Of a stretch of 64,000 nucleotides of DNA, positions 24,934 through 34,725 are shown one piece after another (positions within the stretch are counted from its first letter, which is position 1; the number at the start of each line of letters is the position of its first letter). Both the position numbers and the translations under genes were made by a program. The DNA is from JBDLRH01 sp039800165 (lineage in GTDB: Bacteria > Pseudomonadota > Gammaproteobacteria > Burkholderiales > Burkholderiaceae_C): the NCBI GenBank assembly GCA_039800165.1, contig JBDLRH010000015.1:1-64000 (forward strand), given 5' to 3'. A model generated the notes under the pieces. That model was not told the origin of the DNA, did no database searches, and saw only the letters and a program-made list of their open reading frames with translations.

Positions 24934-25320
24934 ATGCACTCAAACCGTCTTGCCTGCCTGCTGTGTGTGCTGGCGCTGGCCGCTGCCGCTCCGGTTGCGG
25001 CGCAGGCGCCTTCCGGGTCATCAGGGTCATCAGGATCGTCCGCCACACGCAGCGTGCGATTCCTGTCGGCTGGCGACTTGCATCAGCGGCTGTCGTCCTC
25101 CGAACCTGCGGCGGTCGAGGCCGGGCGCCACTACATCATGGGCGTGCTCGACACGCTGATGCTGGTGAAGGACCCGCAGGTCTGCGTCGGCCCCAACGCG
25201 CGGCTGGGCGAGCTGGTCGATGCGGTCAGGGCGGCGCTGGCGGCAAGCCCGCAGCTGCACCGTTTCAACGCCGGCAGCTTTGTGCGTGAGGTGATTCACA
25301 CGCACCTGAAGTGCGCGTAG
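24934..25320 (+). CDS. Rap1a/Tai-like family small exported protein
   Basis: A 128-residue protein with a signal peptide (CLLCVLALAAAAPVAAQA, cleavage after AQA). A Ser/Gly linker SGSSGSSGSS follows, then a compact domain with GRHYIMGVLDTLM, QVCVGPN and EVIHTHLKCA. The spaced cysteines and YIMGV motif resemble the Rap1a/Tai immunity-like family. Those proteins neutralise type VI secretion amidases in some bacteria, but most family members are unlinked housekeeping-like proteins of unknown role. No effector gene lies nearby. The ATG was chosen because it opens the signal peptide; an in-frame ATG 60 bases upstream adds an unlikely leader. Confidence 0.78.
   Translation: MHSNRLACLLCVLALAAAAPVAAQAPSGSSGSSGSSATRSVRFLSAGDLHQRLSSSEPAAVEAGRHYIMGVLDTLMLVKDPQVCVGPNARLGELVDAVRAALAASPQLHRFNAGSFVREVIHTHLKCA
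25015..25041 (+). repeat. 9-bp tandem repeat in the Rap1a-like gene
   Basis: Three units of nine bases, two exact (GGGTCATCA) and one diverged, encode the SGS linker just after the signal peptide. A repeat of this kind can change length in steps of three residues without breaking the frame. Confidence 0.75.
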
Positions 25321-25353
25321 CAGTCACGGGCGCGCTGGCCCGGGCCTGCGGGC

Positions 25354-25986
25354 TCAGGCCTCCACCACCAGCGGAAAGTCGGCGCGCCAGGCGTCGCCGC
25401 GGCGCACGAAGGGCACGGTCAGCGCCTGCTGATCGCGTGGGCTCAGGCGGCGCCACAGAAAATCGCGCTCGTTGCCCGGGTCGCCCTGCACATACAGCTG
25501 CGTGGTCAGCAGTTCGTGCTTGCCCAGGCGCACCTTCAGGTGGATGTGCGGCGTGCGGCCGCTGTACGGCGCGGGCCGGATGGTGCGAAAGCGGTAGCGG
25601 CCCTGCGCATCGGTGCTGACGCGACCAAAGCCCTGAAACGCCGGATCGGCGCGGCCGCGTTCGGCCGGGTGGTGGTAGCGGCCCTGCGCATCGCATTGCC
25701 AGATCTCGACCCATGCGCCGGCCAGCGCCTCGCCATCGACCGCCCGCACCGAGCCTTCCACCCAGGCCGGCTCGCCCAGCGCGTAGCTGGCGCTGCCGGT
25801 GCGCAGCAGGTCGCCGTCGTGGTCGGCCGGCAGCTCGGTGGGATAGAACGGCCCTTCGGTCTGGCTGGGCGTCGGTCGCAGCCGCTCGCGGGCCTGCAGC
25901 AGCGTCGCGGGCAGGGCCACGCAGGCGGCAGCAGCCAGGCTCAGGTGGCGGCGCAGGGCACTGGTGGGTGCGGGCGAAGGGCGCAC
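25354..25986 (-). CDS. Intradiol ring-cleavage dioxygenase-like protein, probably exported
   Basis: A 210-residue protein of the intradiol dioxygenase fold. The non-haem Fe(III) ligands are visible: Tyr104 (GRYHHP), Tyr141, His147 and His149 (APYSGRTPHIHLKV). RPTPSQTEGPFYP marks the family start. The N-terminal SALRRHLSLAAAACVALPATL looks like a twin-arginine signal, so the enzyme may act in the periplasm, as in a poorly characterised branch of the family. No catechol or protocatechuate pathway genes are near. The GTG start lies 4 bp after the methyltransferase stop with GAGG very close to it, implying coupled translation. Confidence 0.85.
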   Translation of the reverse strand: MRPSPAPTSALRRHLSLAAAACVALPATLLQARERLRPTPSQTEGPFYPTELPADHDGDLLRTGSASYALGEPAWVEGSVRAVDGEALAGAWVEIWQCDAQGRYHHPAERGRADPAFQGFGRVSTDAQGRYRFRTIRPAPYSGRTPHIHLKVRLGKHELLTTQLYVQGDPGNERDFLWRRLSPRDQQALTVPFVRRGDAWRADFPLVVEA

Positions 25987-25990
25987 GGCC

Positions 25991-27007
25991 TCAGGCTCGG
26001 TCTTGTGTGTACAGCTCGCGCAGCAGCGCCGCGCCGTCGGGGTAGCGCGCGGCGGTGCGCTTTTCTTCCTGGCGCGCACGCCACTTGTGCAGGGCACGGC
26101 CTTCGCGCATCTGCCGCAGCAGGTAGGGTCCCCAGCGCCGCGCCTGCTGCGCACGCACCAGGGCGTGGCCGTGCTGTGCTACAGCCGGTGTGCGTGCCGC
26201 CGCGCCGCGCCGGGCAACGATGCTCAGGTTGTCGGCATCGTCGGCGCTGTGTGCCACCACCTCCAGCCCGGCGGCCTCCAGCGTCTGGCGCAGGCTCGGG
26301 CCGGTGAAGTACAGCACATGCGCGCGGAAGAACATGTAGTGCGGGGAGCACGGCCGCGTGGCGTTGGGCACTTCGATGTACAGCAGGCCGTCGGGCTTGA
26401 GGCGTTGCGCAATGCGCCGCAGCGCGGCCACCGGCTCGGGCAGGTGCTCGAGCACATGGAACATCGTCACCAGGTCCAGCGAATCGGCGCTCAGGTCGTC
26501 CAGCCGCTCCTGCAGCGGGCCATGGCGCACCGCCAGGCCCAGCGTGTCGCGCGCATAGCTTGCGTAGCCCGCGTGCGGCTCGATGCCCATCGCATTCATG
26601 CCGAGGTGGCGCATCAGCGCCACGAATTCGCCGCTGCTCGAGCCGATGTCCAGGCTGGTGCGCTGCGCATCGGCCGCCTGCCAGCTGCGCACCGGGCTGT
26701 GCTCGCGCAGCCACTGCCAGCGCAGCAGCGCATTGCGCCCGGCGCGCAGCACATGGCGCAGCGCCGGTTGCACCGCGCCCTTGTATTGCTGCCGGTACTG
26801 GGTGGCGTACCACTGCGCCAGTTCCTCTTCGGTCGGCAGCGGGTCGATGCGACCCAGGCCGCAGGCATTGCACGACACCGTCAGCAGTGCCTCGCCCGAC
26901 TTGCCGTCGCGCGTGGCCACCGCCGTGGCCTGCCGGGTGCCGCAGCAGGGGCAGGGCGTGGTGGCCTCGATGCGGGAACCGGTGGGGGGCAGGGTCGTGT
27001 CAGCCAT
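25991..27007 (-). CDS. Class I SAM-dependent methyltransferase with N-terminal zinc-ribbon-like motif
   Basis: A 338-residue protein. An N-terminal CPCCGT ... CNACGLG pattern looks like a zinc-binding knuckle, as in the Methyltransf_23-type C- or N-methyltransferases. The SAM domain follows with motif I at SLDIGSSSGEFVALM, the acidic motif GIEPHAG and the post-motif VTMFHVLEHLPEPVAAL. A basic C-terminal tail (about 285-338) is rich in Arg and Gln. Relatives modify sugars or cell-surface metabolites, but no such genes are near. It is followed closely by the dioxygenase-like gene. Substrate unknown. Confidence 0.85.
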   Translation of the reverse strand: MADTTLPPTGSRIEATTPCPCCGTRQATAVATRDGKSGEALLTVSCNACGLGRIDPLPTEEELAQWYATQYRQQYKGAVQPALRHVLRAGRNALLRWQWLREHSPVRSWQAADAQRTSLDIGSSSGEFVALMRHLGMNAMGIEPHAGYASYARDTLGLAVRHGPLQERLDDLSADSLDLVTMFHVLEHLPEPVAALRRIAQRLKPDGLLYIEVPNATRPCSPHYMFFRAHVLYFTGPSLRQTLEAAGLEVVAHSADDADNLSIVARRGAAARTPAVAQHGHALVRAQQARRWGPYLLRQMREGRALHKWRARQEEKRTAARYPDGAALLRELYTQDRA

Positions 27008-27186
27008 GGCGCGCGCCGATTGTGGATGTGCGGATTGTGAAGCGCACAGATTGTCCCCGATCGGCAGCCGGGCAAGGCTGGCACAGGGGCCGCAACGCCC
27101 CGTCCTGGCCGCAAGCACCGGGCAATGCAGGCCTCCTTGACGCGGCGCGGTATGGCAGCGGCCGGCCCGCCGCATGATGGGCGCGC

Positions 27187-29760
27187 ATGCCCACCGATTC
27201 ACCGCCCCGCGGCCTGAGCACAGCCCAAGCGCAGCGCCGCCTGCTGCGCGACGGCCCCAATGCGCTGCAGGTGCACCGACCGCACCCGTTGCGCGAGACG
27301 GTGCGCGAGGTGCTGACCGAGCCGATGTTCCTGATGCTGCTGGCCGCCGGCACCCTGTACCTGCTGCTGGGCGAGACCACCGACGCGCTGATGCTGCTGG
27401 CCGCCGTGCTGCTGATCATCGGCATCACCGTGCTGCAGCAGCGGCGCACCGAACGCGCGCTGGAGGCGCTGCGCGACCTGTCGAGCCCGCGTGCCCTCGT
27501 CCTGCGCGACGGAACGGCGCAGCGCATCGCCGCGCGCGAGCTGGTGCCGGGCGACTGGATCATCGTCGCCGAGGGCGACCGCATCCCTGCCGATGCGCTG
27601 CTGCGCGAGGCCAGCCACCTGCGGGTCGATGAGTCGCTGCTGACCGGCGAATCGGTGCCGGTGGACAAGCGCCCCGATGCGCAGGCCGCTGCGCTGCAGC
27701 CACCGGGCAGTGCAGAGGGTGAAGGCAGCGCGGCCTCGCTGTACGCCGGCACCCTGGCGGTGGCCGGGCAGGGCCTGTGCGAGGTGATGCACACCGGCAT
27801 GCGCACCGAGTTCGGCCGCATCGGCGGCTCGCTATCGGCGCTGGTGAGCGAGCCCACGCCGCTGGTGCGGCAGACGCGGCAGATGGTGCGCTGGATGGCC
27901 GGTGCCGGGCTGCTGGCCTGTGCCGCGGTGGTGGTGGGCTACGCGCTCACCCGCGGCGCCGACCTGCGCGCCTGGCGCGACGCGGGGCTGGCCGGCATCA
28001 CGCTGGCGATGGCGCTGCTGCCAGAGGAGTTCCCGGTGGTGCTGACGGTGTTTCTGGCGCTCGGTGCGTGGCGGCTGTCGCGCCAGCGGGTCCTCACGCG
28101 GCGGCTGCCCGCCATCGAAACCCTCGGTGCCGCCACCGTGCTGTGTGTGGACAAGACCGGCACCCTCACCGTCAACCGCATGGATGTGGCCGCGGTGGTG
28201 CCGCTGTCGCGCCGGGGCCGCCCGCACGGCGACGAAGCGTCGGTGCTGCGGGCTGCCGTGCTCGCCAGCCGCAGCCCGCCCACCGACCCGATGGATCAGG
28301 CGCTGCAACGGGAGATGCATCGCGTAGGCAGTCAGGCATCCGCAGGCCCGGCCAGTGAAACCTTCACGCGCTTGCTGCACGACTACCCGATGATCGCCTC
28401 ACGCATGGCGATGGTGCAGGTGTGGGGCGATGCGGCGCCAGCCGCAAGCGCCGGCCTGCGCGCAGCCGCCAAGGGCGCGCCCGAAGCCATCGCTGCGCTG
28501 TGCCAACTCGATGCACCAGCGCAAGCTGCCTTGCAGCAGCAGGTGCGTGCGCTGGCCGCACGCGGCCTGCGTGTGCTGGCGGTGGCGCAGTGCGATGTAC
28601 TGCCGCAGGACAGCCCGGGGCCCGACGACCCTGCGGCGCTGGGGCTGCAACTGCTGGGCCTGGTGGCCTTTGCCGACCCGCTGCGCGATGACGTGCCCGC
28701 CGCGGTGGACCAGTGCCAGCAGGCGGGCATCCGGGTGGTGATGATCACCGGCGACTACCCGGCCACCGCGCAGGCGATCGCGCAGCAGGCAGGCCTGGCC
28801 GATCACGCCGCGCTGATGACCGGTGCCGAGCTTGGTGCGCTGACGGATGCCGAGCTGGCGGCGCGCATCACGCAGGTGCGGGTGTTCGCGCGGGTGGCGC
28901 CGCAGCAAAAGCTGCGCATCGTGCAGGCGCTGCAAGCGCGCGGCGAGGTGGTGGCGATGACGGGCGACGGTGTGAACGACGCGCCGGCGCTCAAGGCAGC
29001 GCACATCGGCATTGCCATGGGCGGACGCGGCAGCGACGTGGCGCGCGAGGCGGCGTCGCTGGTGCTGCTGGACGACGCCTTCCCGTCCATCGTCGAGGCG
29101 GTGCGCCAGGGCCGGCGCATCTACGCCAACATCCGCAAGGCGGCGGTGTTCATCCTTGCGGTGCATGTGCCGGTGGCCGGCCTGTCGCTGCTGCCGGTGT
29201 TCGACGCGGCCTGGCCGCTGTTGCTGCTGCCGGTGCACATCGCGGTGCTCGAGCTCATCATCGACCCGTCGTGTTCGCTGGTGTTCGAGGCCGAAGAAGC
29301 CGAGCCCGACGCCATGCGACAGCCGCCGCGCCGGCCCGATGCTTCGCTGTTCACCGCGGCCACGGTGGGCGTGGCGCTGCTGCAGGGCCTGAGTGTGCTG
29401 GCGGCCTGCCTGGCGGTGTACCTGCTGGCGCGCGACAGCCATGCGCCCGATGCGGTGCGTGCGCTGACCTACGCCACGCTGGTGACCGGCGTGCTGATGC
29501 TGATCGTGGTCAACCGCGCGTCGCGCAGCGCGCTTGATGCGCTGCGCGGGCGGCGCAACCCGGCGCTGTGGATGGTGGTGGGTGCCACGGCGGCGCTGAT
29601 GCTGCTGGTGCTGACGGTGCCTGCCATCAGCGCGCTGTTCCGCTTTGCCCCGCTGCACGCGGGCGACCTGGCCGGCAGCGTCGCGGCCGGTGCGCTGTGC
29701 CTGCTGTGGTTCGAGGGCCTGAAGCGGCTGCCATGGTGGCAGCGGCTCAGTCGCGGGTGA
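27187..29760 (+). CDS. P-type cation-transporting ATPase (P2-like)
   Basis: An 857-residue P-type ATPase. The actuator motif [11 protein letters not shown] lies near residue 155, the phosphorylated Asp322 is in CVDKTGTLT, and the hinge motif [17 protein letters not shown] is present. Helix M4 carries PEEFP (279-283) in place of the PEGLP common in calcium pumps, and M6 has [13 protein letters not shown]. These put it in a P2-like group of unsettled ion specificity, with Ca2+, Mn2+ or Na+/K+ possible. There is no N-terminal metal-binding domain, so it is not a P1B heavy-metal pump. The 3' end overlaps gspE on the opposite strand by 14 bp. The gene stands alone. Confidence 0.9.
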   Translation: MPTDSPPRGLSTAQAQRRLLRDGPNALQVHRPHPLRETVREVLTEPMFLMLLAAGTLYLLLGETTDALMLLAAVLLIIGITVLQQRRTERALEALRDLSSPRALVLRDGTAQRIAARELVPGDWIIVAEGDRIPADALLREASHLRVDESLLTGESVPVDKRPDAQAAALQPPGSAEGEGSAASLYAGTLAVAGQGLCEVMHTGMRTEFGRIGGSLSALVSEPTPLVRQTRQMVRWMAGAGLLACAAVVVGYALTRGADLRAWRDAGLAGITLAMALLPEEFPVVLTVFLALGAWRLSRQRVLTRRLPAIETLGAATVLCVDKTGTLTVNRMDVAAVVPLSRRGRPHGDEASVLRAAVLASRSPPTDPMDQALQREMHRVGSQASAGPASETFTRLLHDYPMIASRMAMVQVWGDAAPAASAGLRAAAKGAPEAIAALCQLDAPAQAALQQQVRALAARGLRVLAVAQCDVLPQDSPGPDDPAALGLQLLGLVAFADPLRDDVPAAVDQCQQAGIRVVMITGDYPATAQAIAQQAGLADHAALMTGAELGALTDAELAARITQVRVFARVAPQQKLRIVQALQARGEVVAMTGDGVNDAPALKAAHIGIAMGGRGSDVAREAASLVLLDDAFPSIVEAVRQGRRIYANIRKAAVFILAVHVPVAGLSLLPVFDAAWPLLLLPVHIAVLELIIDPSCSLVFEAEEAEPDAMRQPPRRPDASLFTAATVGVALLQGLSVLAACLAVYLLARDSHAPDAVRALTYATLVTGVLMLIVVNRASRSALDALRGRRNPALWMVVGATAALMLLVLTVPAISALFRFAPLHAGDLAGSVAAGALCLLWFEGLKRLPWWQRLSRG

Positions 29761-31144
29761 CGCGCAGCACTTCCTCGGGCGAGGTGATGCCCTCGGCCAC
29801 CAGGCGATCGCCGTCGTCGCGCATCAGCGTCATGCCCGATGCCAGGGCCGCATCGCGCAGCCGCGCCTCGGCCGCGCGTTCGTGCACCAGCGCGCGGATC
29901 GCGTCGTCGGCCACCAGCAACTCGAACACGCCGGTGCGGCCCTGATAGCCGGTGTGGCCGCAGGCCTCGCAACCCTTGCCGCCACACCCGGTACACAGCT
30001 TGCGCACCAGGCGCTGCGCCAGCACGCCCAGCAGTGAGCTCGATAGAAGAAATGGCTCCACGCCCATGTCGGTCAGGCGCGTGACCGCACTGGCTGCGTC
30101 GTTGGTGTGCAGCGTGGCCAGCACCAGGTGGCCGGTGAGTGAGGCCTGGATCGCGATCTGCGCCGTCTCGAAGTCGCGGATCTCGCCGATCATGATGACG
30201 TCCGGGTCTTGTCGCAGGATGGCGCGCAGCGCCTTGGCAAAGCTCAGGTCGATCTTCGCGTTGACCTGCGTCTGCCCCACGCCCGCCAGCTCGTATTCGA
30301 TCGGGTCTTCCACCGTCATGATGTTGCTGCGCGCCGCGTCCAGCCGCTGCAGCGCCGCATACAGCGTGGTGGTCTTGCCGCTGCCGGTGGGGCCGGTGAC
30401 CAGGATGATGCCGTGCGGCTGCGCGATCAGGGCCTCAAAGCGCCGCAGCACATCGCCGCGCATGCCCACGGCCTCCAGGCTCAGCTTGCTTTCGCTCTTG
30501 TCCAGCAGGCGCAGCACCGCGCGCTCGCCGTGCGCACTCGGCAGGGTGCTCACACGCACGTCGATGGCACGCGTGCCCAGACGCAGCGAGATGCGGCCGT
30601 CTTGCGGCAGCCGCTTCTCGGCGATGTCGAGCTCGGCCATGATCTTCAGGCGGCTGATCAGCGCCGCATGCAGCGCGCGGTTGGGTTGCACCACCTCGCG
30701 CAGCGTGCCGTCGATGCGAAAGCGCACGCTGGAGGTGCGCTCGTAGGGCTCGATGTGGATGTCGCTGGCGCCATCGCGTGCGGCCTGCGTCAGCAGCGCA
30801 TTGAGCATGCGGATGATCGGCGCGTCGTCGGCGCTTTCCAGCAGGTCTTCCACCGCGGGCAGCTCCTGCATCATGCGCGAGAGGTCGGCCTCGCCCTCGA
30901 CCTCGCTCACCACCGCCGCGGCGCTGGACTCGCCCTGCGCGTAGGCCGCGCTGATGCGCTGCGCCAGGGTGGCTGCATCGAGCGGCTGCAGGCGCTGCGG
31001 TGCGTGCTTGCGCATCACCTCGCTCAAGCCGCTGCGCGTGCTCGACGGCGCGTGCCACAGCGTGAGCTGTTCGCCGTCGTCCTCCAGCAGCAGCTGCTGG
31101 CTGCGCGCAAAGGAATACGGCAGGGGGTGGCGCAGGGCGGGCAT
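29747..31144 (-). CDS. gspE: Type II secretion ATPase GspE
   Basis: A 465-residue secretion ATPase. The central domain has Walker [11 protein letters not shown], the Asp box region, Walker B MIGEIRD and the His box [18 protein letters not shown] zinc-binding [19 protein letters not shown] segment (two CxxC pairs) lies near the C-terminus. GspE powers pseudopilus assembly through GspL and GspF. It is the last gene of the gsp operon, 9 bp after gspD. GspF usually follows GspE, but here the next gene is a convergent P-type ATPase. The N1E domain is short, as in many Burkholderiales. Confidence 0.95.
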   Translation of the reverse strand: MPALRHPLPYSFARSQQLLLEDDGEQLTLWHAPSSTRSGLSEVMRKHAPQRLQPLDAATLAQRISAAYAQGESSAAAVVSEVEGEADLSRMMQELPAVEDLLESADDAPIIRMLNALLTQAARDGASDIHIEPYERTSSVRFRIDGTLREVVQPNRALHAALISRLKIMAELDIAEKRLPQDGRISLRLGTRAIDVRVSTLPSAHGERAVLRLLDKSESKLSLEAVGMRGDVLRRFEALIAQPHGIILVTGPTGSGKTTTLYAALQRLDAARSNIMTVEDPIEYELAGVGQTQVNAKIDLSFAKALRAILRQDPDVIMIGEIRDFETAQIAIQASLTGHLVLATLHTNDAASAVTRLTDMGVEPFLLSSSLLGVLAQRLVRKLCTGCGGKGCEACGHTGYQGRTGVFELLVADDAIRALVHERAAEARLRDAALASGMTLMRDDGDRLVAEGITSPEEVLRVTRD

Positions 31145-31153
31145 GGCAGTGCG

Positions 31154-33289
31154 TCAGCGGGCCGCCGGTGCGGCAGGGGTGGAGGGCGGCGTGCCGCGCC
31201 GCTGCGCGTTGGGCAGCGCAGGCGCGCCCTCGATCGGCAGCACCGCATTGGGCGGTGGCCGCGCGCCTTCCTGGCGCGAACGCATCTGGTCGTAGCGGTC
31301 CATCGACAGCGACTCGGTCTGCTGCGCGTCGCGCACCACCAGCGGCCGCAGGAACACCATCAGGTTGGTCTTCTTGCGGCTGCGCGTCTCGGCCTTGAAC
31401 AGGTTGCCGAACAGCGGCACATCGCCCAGCCCCGGCAGCTTCTGCTGGTTGCCCGAGAACTCGTCTTGCAGCAGGCCGCCCAGCACCACGATGCCGCCGT
31501 CTTCCACCAGCACGTTCGATTCGATCGAGCGCTTGTTGGTGATCAGGCCGCTGGGCGAATTGACCGACGAGGCCTGCACGCTCGAGACCTCCTGGTAGAT
31601 CTGCAGCTTGACCGTGCCGTTTTCGCTGATCTGCGGCTTCACGCGCAGCGTCAGGCCGACGTCCTTGCGCTCGATCGTCTGAAACGGGTTCACCGCGCCG
31701 GTGCCACCCACGTTGGCGTTGGTGTACTGGCCGGTCACGAAGGGCACGTTCTGGCCGATGACGATCTTGGCCTCTTCGTTGTCCAGCGTCAGCAGGTTGG
31801 GCGTAGACAGGATGTTGCCGTCGCCGTTGGTCTCCAGAAAGCGCGCCAGCCCCGCCAGCGTGTACACGCCCAGCGTCTTGTGCGCCAGGCCCAGGTTCAG
31901 GCCCGGCGAGGGCAGCGCGTTGCCGCTGGCGCCCTGCGTGCTCAGGCTGATGATGTTCTGCCCGCCGATGGTGAAGTTGGTGCCCAGCACGCCGATGTTG
32001 GTGTCGCCCTTGTTGCCCAAAGCGCCCTGCCACTGGATGCCGAACTCGGCGGCGCGGTCGGCATTCACCTCGGCGATCAGGCTTTCCACGAACACCTGCG
32101 CACGGCGCTGGTCGAGCCGGTCGATCACCGCGCGGATCTGGCGGTACTGCGGCTCGGGCGCGGTGATGATCAGCGAGTTGGTGGCCGGGTCGGCCTGGAT
32201 CTGCCCGCCGGTGGACGGCTGCGCCGAGGGCTGCACCGGCGCCGTGGCCGCGCTGGCGGCCATGCCCAGTTGGGCGCCGGGGGTGGGTGCCGGCAGGTTC
32301 AATGGCCCGGACGACGCTGCGCCCGCACCGCCCGTGCCGGCGATCGCCGCGCGCAGCGTGGTGGCCAGCTTCACCGCGTCGGCGTTCTTCAGGTAGACCA
32401 CATGGATGTTGCCCGAGGCCTGCGCGGATGTGGGCTGGTCAAGCTTGCTCACCAGCGAGCGCACCAGGTTCAGCCGTGCCGGGTTGGCTGCGCGCACCAC
32501 CAGCGCATTGCTGCGCGGCTCGGCAATGATCTGCGTGCGGTAGGAGGTGTCGGCCACCTGGCCGGGGGCGGCGGCCAGCGGCAGCGTGCCACTGCCTTCC
32601 ATCAGCCGCGCCACCAGGGGCGCCAGGTCGGAGGCAAGCGCGTGCCTGAGCGGCAGCACCTCCACATCGGTGGCGTTGGAGACATCCAGCGCCGCGATGA
32701 TGCGCGCGATGCGCTGCAGGTTGTCGGCGTAGTCGGTGATCACCAGCGCATTGCTGCCCGGGTTCACGTTGATGGTGTTGTTCGGGCTGATCAGCGGGCG
32801 CAGCAGCGGCACCAGGCTGTTGGGGTTCTCGTGGTTCAGGCGAAAGATCTGGGTGACGATCTGGTTGCCCGCCGGCGGCGCGCCTTCGGCCTGCACCGGC
32901 CCGCCCTGCAGCTTGGCATCGGCCTCGGGCACCACCTTCAGCAACCCGGCGCTGTCCACCACCGCAAAGCCCGACAGGCGCAGCGTCGCCAGAAACTGGT
33001 TCCACGCCAGCGCGGGTGCCACCGGCTTGTCGGTGCTCAGGGTGATCGTGCCCTTGACGCGCGGATCGACCACGATGTTGCGGCCGGTGATGGTGGCCAT
33101 GGTGCGCGCCACCGCGTCAATCTCGGCGTTGACGAAGTTCAGCGTCACCGGCTCGGGCGCGCGCTGCGCATGCGCGGTGCCCGCCGTGCCAAGCTGCAGC
33201 GTCAGCGCAGCCAGCGCCGCGCCCGCAGCAAGGGCCAGGTTCCGTGCGGTGTGCCGCAGCGTGGACGGAAGAAAAGCGTGTCGGGTCAT
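31154..33289 (-). CDS. gspD: Type II secretion outer membrane secretin GspD
   Basis: A 711-residue secretin. A signal peptide ends near AHAQ; then come the N0 domain (VTLNFVNAEIDAVARTMATI), repeated N1-N3 domains (including LLRPLISPNNTINVNPGSNA) and the C-terminal secretin barrel with VPLFGNLFKAETRSRKKTN. A Pro/Ala-rich insertion lies in the N3 region (about residues 365-405). The start at MTRHAFLPS was preferred because it opens the signal peptide; an ATG 39 bases earlier adds a non-typical leader. GspD forms the outer membrane pore. Confidence 0.95.
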   Translation of the reverse strand: MTRHAFLPSTLRHTARNLALAAGAALAALTLQLGTAGTAHAQRAPEPVTLNFVNAEIDAVARTMATITGRNIVVDPRVKGTITLSTDKPVAPALAWNQFLATLRLSGFAVVDSAGLLKVVPEADAKLQGGPVQAEGAPPAGNQIVTQIFRLNHENPNSLVPLLRPLISPNNTINVNPGSNALVITDYADNLQRIARIIAALDVSNATDVEVLPLRHALASDLAPLVARLMEGSGTLPLAAAPGQVADTSYRTQIIAEPRSNALVVRAANPARLNLVRSLVSKLDQPTSAQASGNIHVVYLKNADAVKLATTLRAAIAGTGGAGAASSGPLNLPAPTPGAQLGMAASAATAPVQPSAQPSTGGQIQADPATNSLIITAPEPQYRQIRAVIDRLDQRRAQVFVESLIAEVNADRAAEFGIQWQGALGNKGDTNIGVLGTNFTIGGQNIISLSTQGASGNALPSPGLNLGLAHKTLGVYTLAGLARFLETNGDGNILSTPNLLTLDNEEAKIVIGQNVPFVTGQYTNANVGGTGAVNPFQTIERKDVGLTLRVKPQISENGTVKLQIYQEVSSVQASSVNSPSGLITNKRSIESNVLVEDGGIVVLGGLLQDEFSGNQQKLPGLGDVPLFGNLFKAETRSRKKTNLMVFLRPLVVRDAQQTESLSMDRYDQMRSRQEGARPPPNAVLPIEGAPALPNAQRRGTPPSTPAAPAAR

Positions 33290-33334
33290 GGTGTGTGCCC
33301 AGATGCGGTTGGCCAGTGTGCGCGGCATGTCGCG

Positions 33335-34150
33335 TCACCCCAGCGTGATGCGGGACTGCGCCCCGCGGCGCTGCCCGATCAGGTTGAGCAGGTTGCCCAG
33401 CGCGTCTTCGCGCTGTGCCTCGGCCTGCGCCAGTCCTTCAAAGCGCAGCCGCCCACCCACCCACTGGCCCTGGCCGGTGAGCTGCAGGCTGCCGCCCAGC
33501 GTGTCGAGTGCCAGCGCCGGCGTGCTGCCGCCCGCCAGCGTGAGCCGGTAGCTGCCCAGCGGGCGCAGGGTGGACAGGCGCGACGACACCGACTCGGCAA
33601 TCACCTCGGCGCGGCCTTCCATCTGCAGCCGGCCTTCGGCCCAGCGCAGCACCAGCCCCTGGGTGGACAGCTGCAAGGCGCCCTCGGGCTGCAGCGTGTT
33701 CCAGGGCGTGCCCAGGCCCGCCAGCCAGGCCGACGGCCAGCGCGAGCGCGCGTCGGCCAGTGTCAGGCTCGCTGACCCCGCGCCTGCGCGAAGCGTCATG
33801 CGCAGGGCATCGCTGGTGCAGCAGTCAGCGCGCAGCGACAGGTGCGCGCCGGCATCCAGCAGGGGAAGCAGCGACCAGTGCACGCGCCCGGGCAGCACCA
33901 TCGCGTCGCGGCTGCCTGCGCCGCCGGTCAGCGCCACGCTGGCGCTGCCGCTCCACACGGTGCCGCGCGCATCGGCCAGCAGCACGCGGCCGCTGCTGAA
34001 GTGATGAATGCCTTGCGCCAGCCAGCGCGCCGGCGCAAATACGACGGCCGCCACCAGCGCGCCCAGCAGCACGCCGGCCGCAGCCCAGCCGGCGAACGAC
34101 GGTACACGCGCTGCATGGCGCGGGCGGGTGGCGGTGGGTGCGGTACGCAT
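33335..34150 (-). CDS. gspN: Type II secretion protein GspN
   Basis: A 271-residue protein with one N-terminal membrane helix (WAAAGVLLGALVAAVVFAP) and a periplasmic beta-rich domain (RVLLADARGTVWSGSASVAL, SLLPLLDAGAHLSLRADC) typical of GspN. GspN is an accessory component found in only some systems. It lies between gspM and gspD, the usual Burkholderiales order. The ATG gives MRTAPTATRPRHAARVPS; no in-frame start closer to the helix is better. Confidence 0.88.
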   Translation of the reverse strand: MRTAPTATRPRHAARVPSFAGWAAAGVLLGALVAAVVFAPARWLAQGIHHFSSGRVLLADARGTVWSGSASVALTGGAGSRDAMVLPGRVHWSLLPLLDAGAHLSLRADCCTSDALRMTLRAGAGSASLTLADARSRWPSAWLAGLGTPWNTLQPEGALQLSTQGLVLRWAEGRLQMEGRAEVIAESVSSRLSTLRPLGSYRLTLAGGSTPALALDTLGGSLQLTGQGQWVGGRLRFEGLAQAEAQREDALGNLLNLIGQRRGAQSRITLG

Positions 34151-34185
34151 GAACTGTGGGGTGCAAAGGGCTGCGTGCGTGCGCT

Positions 34186-34725
34186 TCACGGTTGCGGCAG
34201 CGTCATCACCAGCGTGCCGTCCCATTGGCCGGCGGCACTGCGTGAGAGCTGGGCCTCTTGCGGCAGGGCGCGAGCGTTGACGCGCGCCTCTTGCAGCCAG
34301 CGCGCCAGCGACTCGGGCGGTACCGCGCTGAAGCGGATGGTGGCGCGCTCGCCGGCCACCTGCACCTGCGCCTTGTCGCCCAGGCGCTGCTTGACCGAGG
34401 CCTCCAGCGCAGCGGCTGTGTTGCCGCCGCGCGGCGGTTGGGCATTCGGTGCGGATGACCCGGATGCAGACGAGGCGCCCGACGGCGACAGGGCCTGTGC
34501 CTGCGCCTTGAGTTGCTGCATGCGCTGCAGCTGTGCATCCAGCCGCGCGTGCTCGGCCGCGGCATGGCGCACCGTGCGCCAGGCCGGCTGCACCGCCAGC
34601 GCAAACACCGCCGCCACCGCCACCAGCAGCAGCGCGATGCCCGTGAGCAGCCGCTCGCGCGGCGCCAGTGCCTGCCAGCGTGCGCCAAGGGCCGAGCGTG
34701 CCGCCATCGCCGTAGCTGTGTTCAT
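34186..34725 (-). CDS. gspM: Type II secretion protein GspM
   Basis: A 179-residue inner membrane protein with a short cytoplasmic tail, one helix (LLTGIALLLVAVAAVFALAV) and a periplasmic coiled-coil then ferredoxin-like domain, matching GspM. It binds GspL, whose gene overlaps it by four bases (ATGA). An SGASSASGSSAP linker separates coiled coil and globular domain. Confidence 0.9.
   Translation of the reverse strand: MNTATAMAARSALGARWQALAPRERLLTGIALLLVAVAAVFALAVQPAWRTVRHAAAEHARLDAQLQRMQQLKAQAQALSPSGASSASGSSAPNAQPPRGGNTAAALEASVKQRLGDKAQVQVAGERATIRFSAVPPESLARWLQEARVNARALPQEAQLSRSAAGQWDGTLVMTLPQP

Noticed and set aside
30209..33775. Long open frame (over 1,100 codons) on the plus strand opposite gspE, gspD and gspN
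   Set aside because: Its translation is low-complexity (rich in Arg, Gln, His, Val and Ala) with no domain. It mirrors the codon pattern of well-supported gsp genes, a common artefact in GC-rich DNA.
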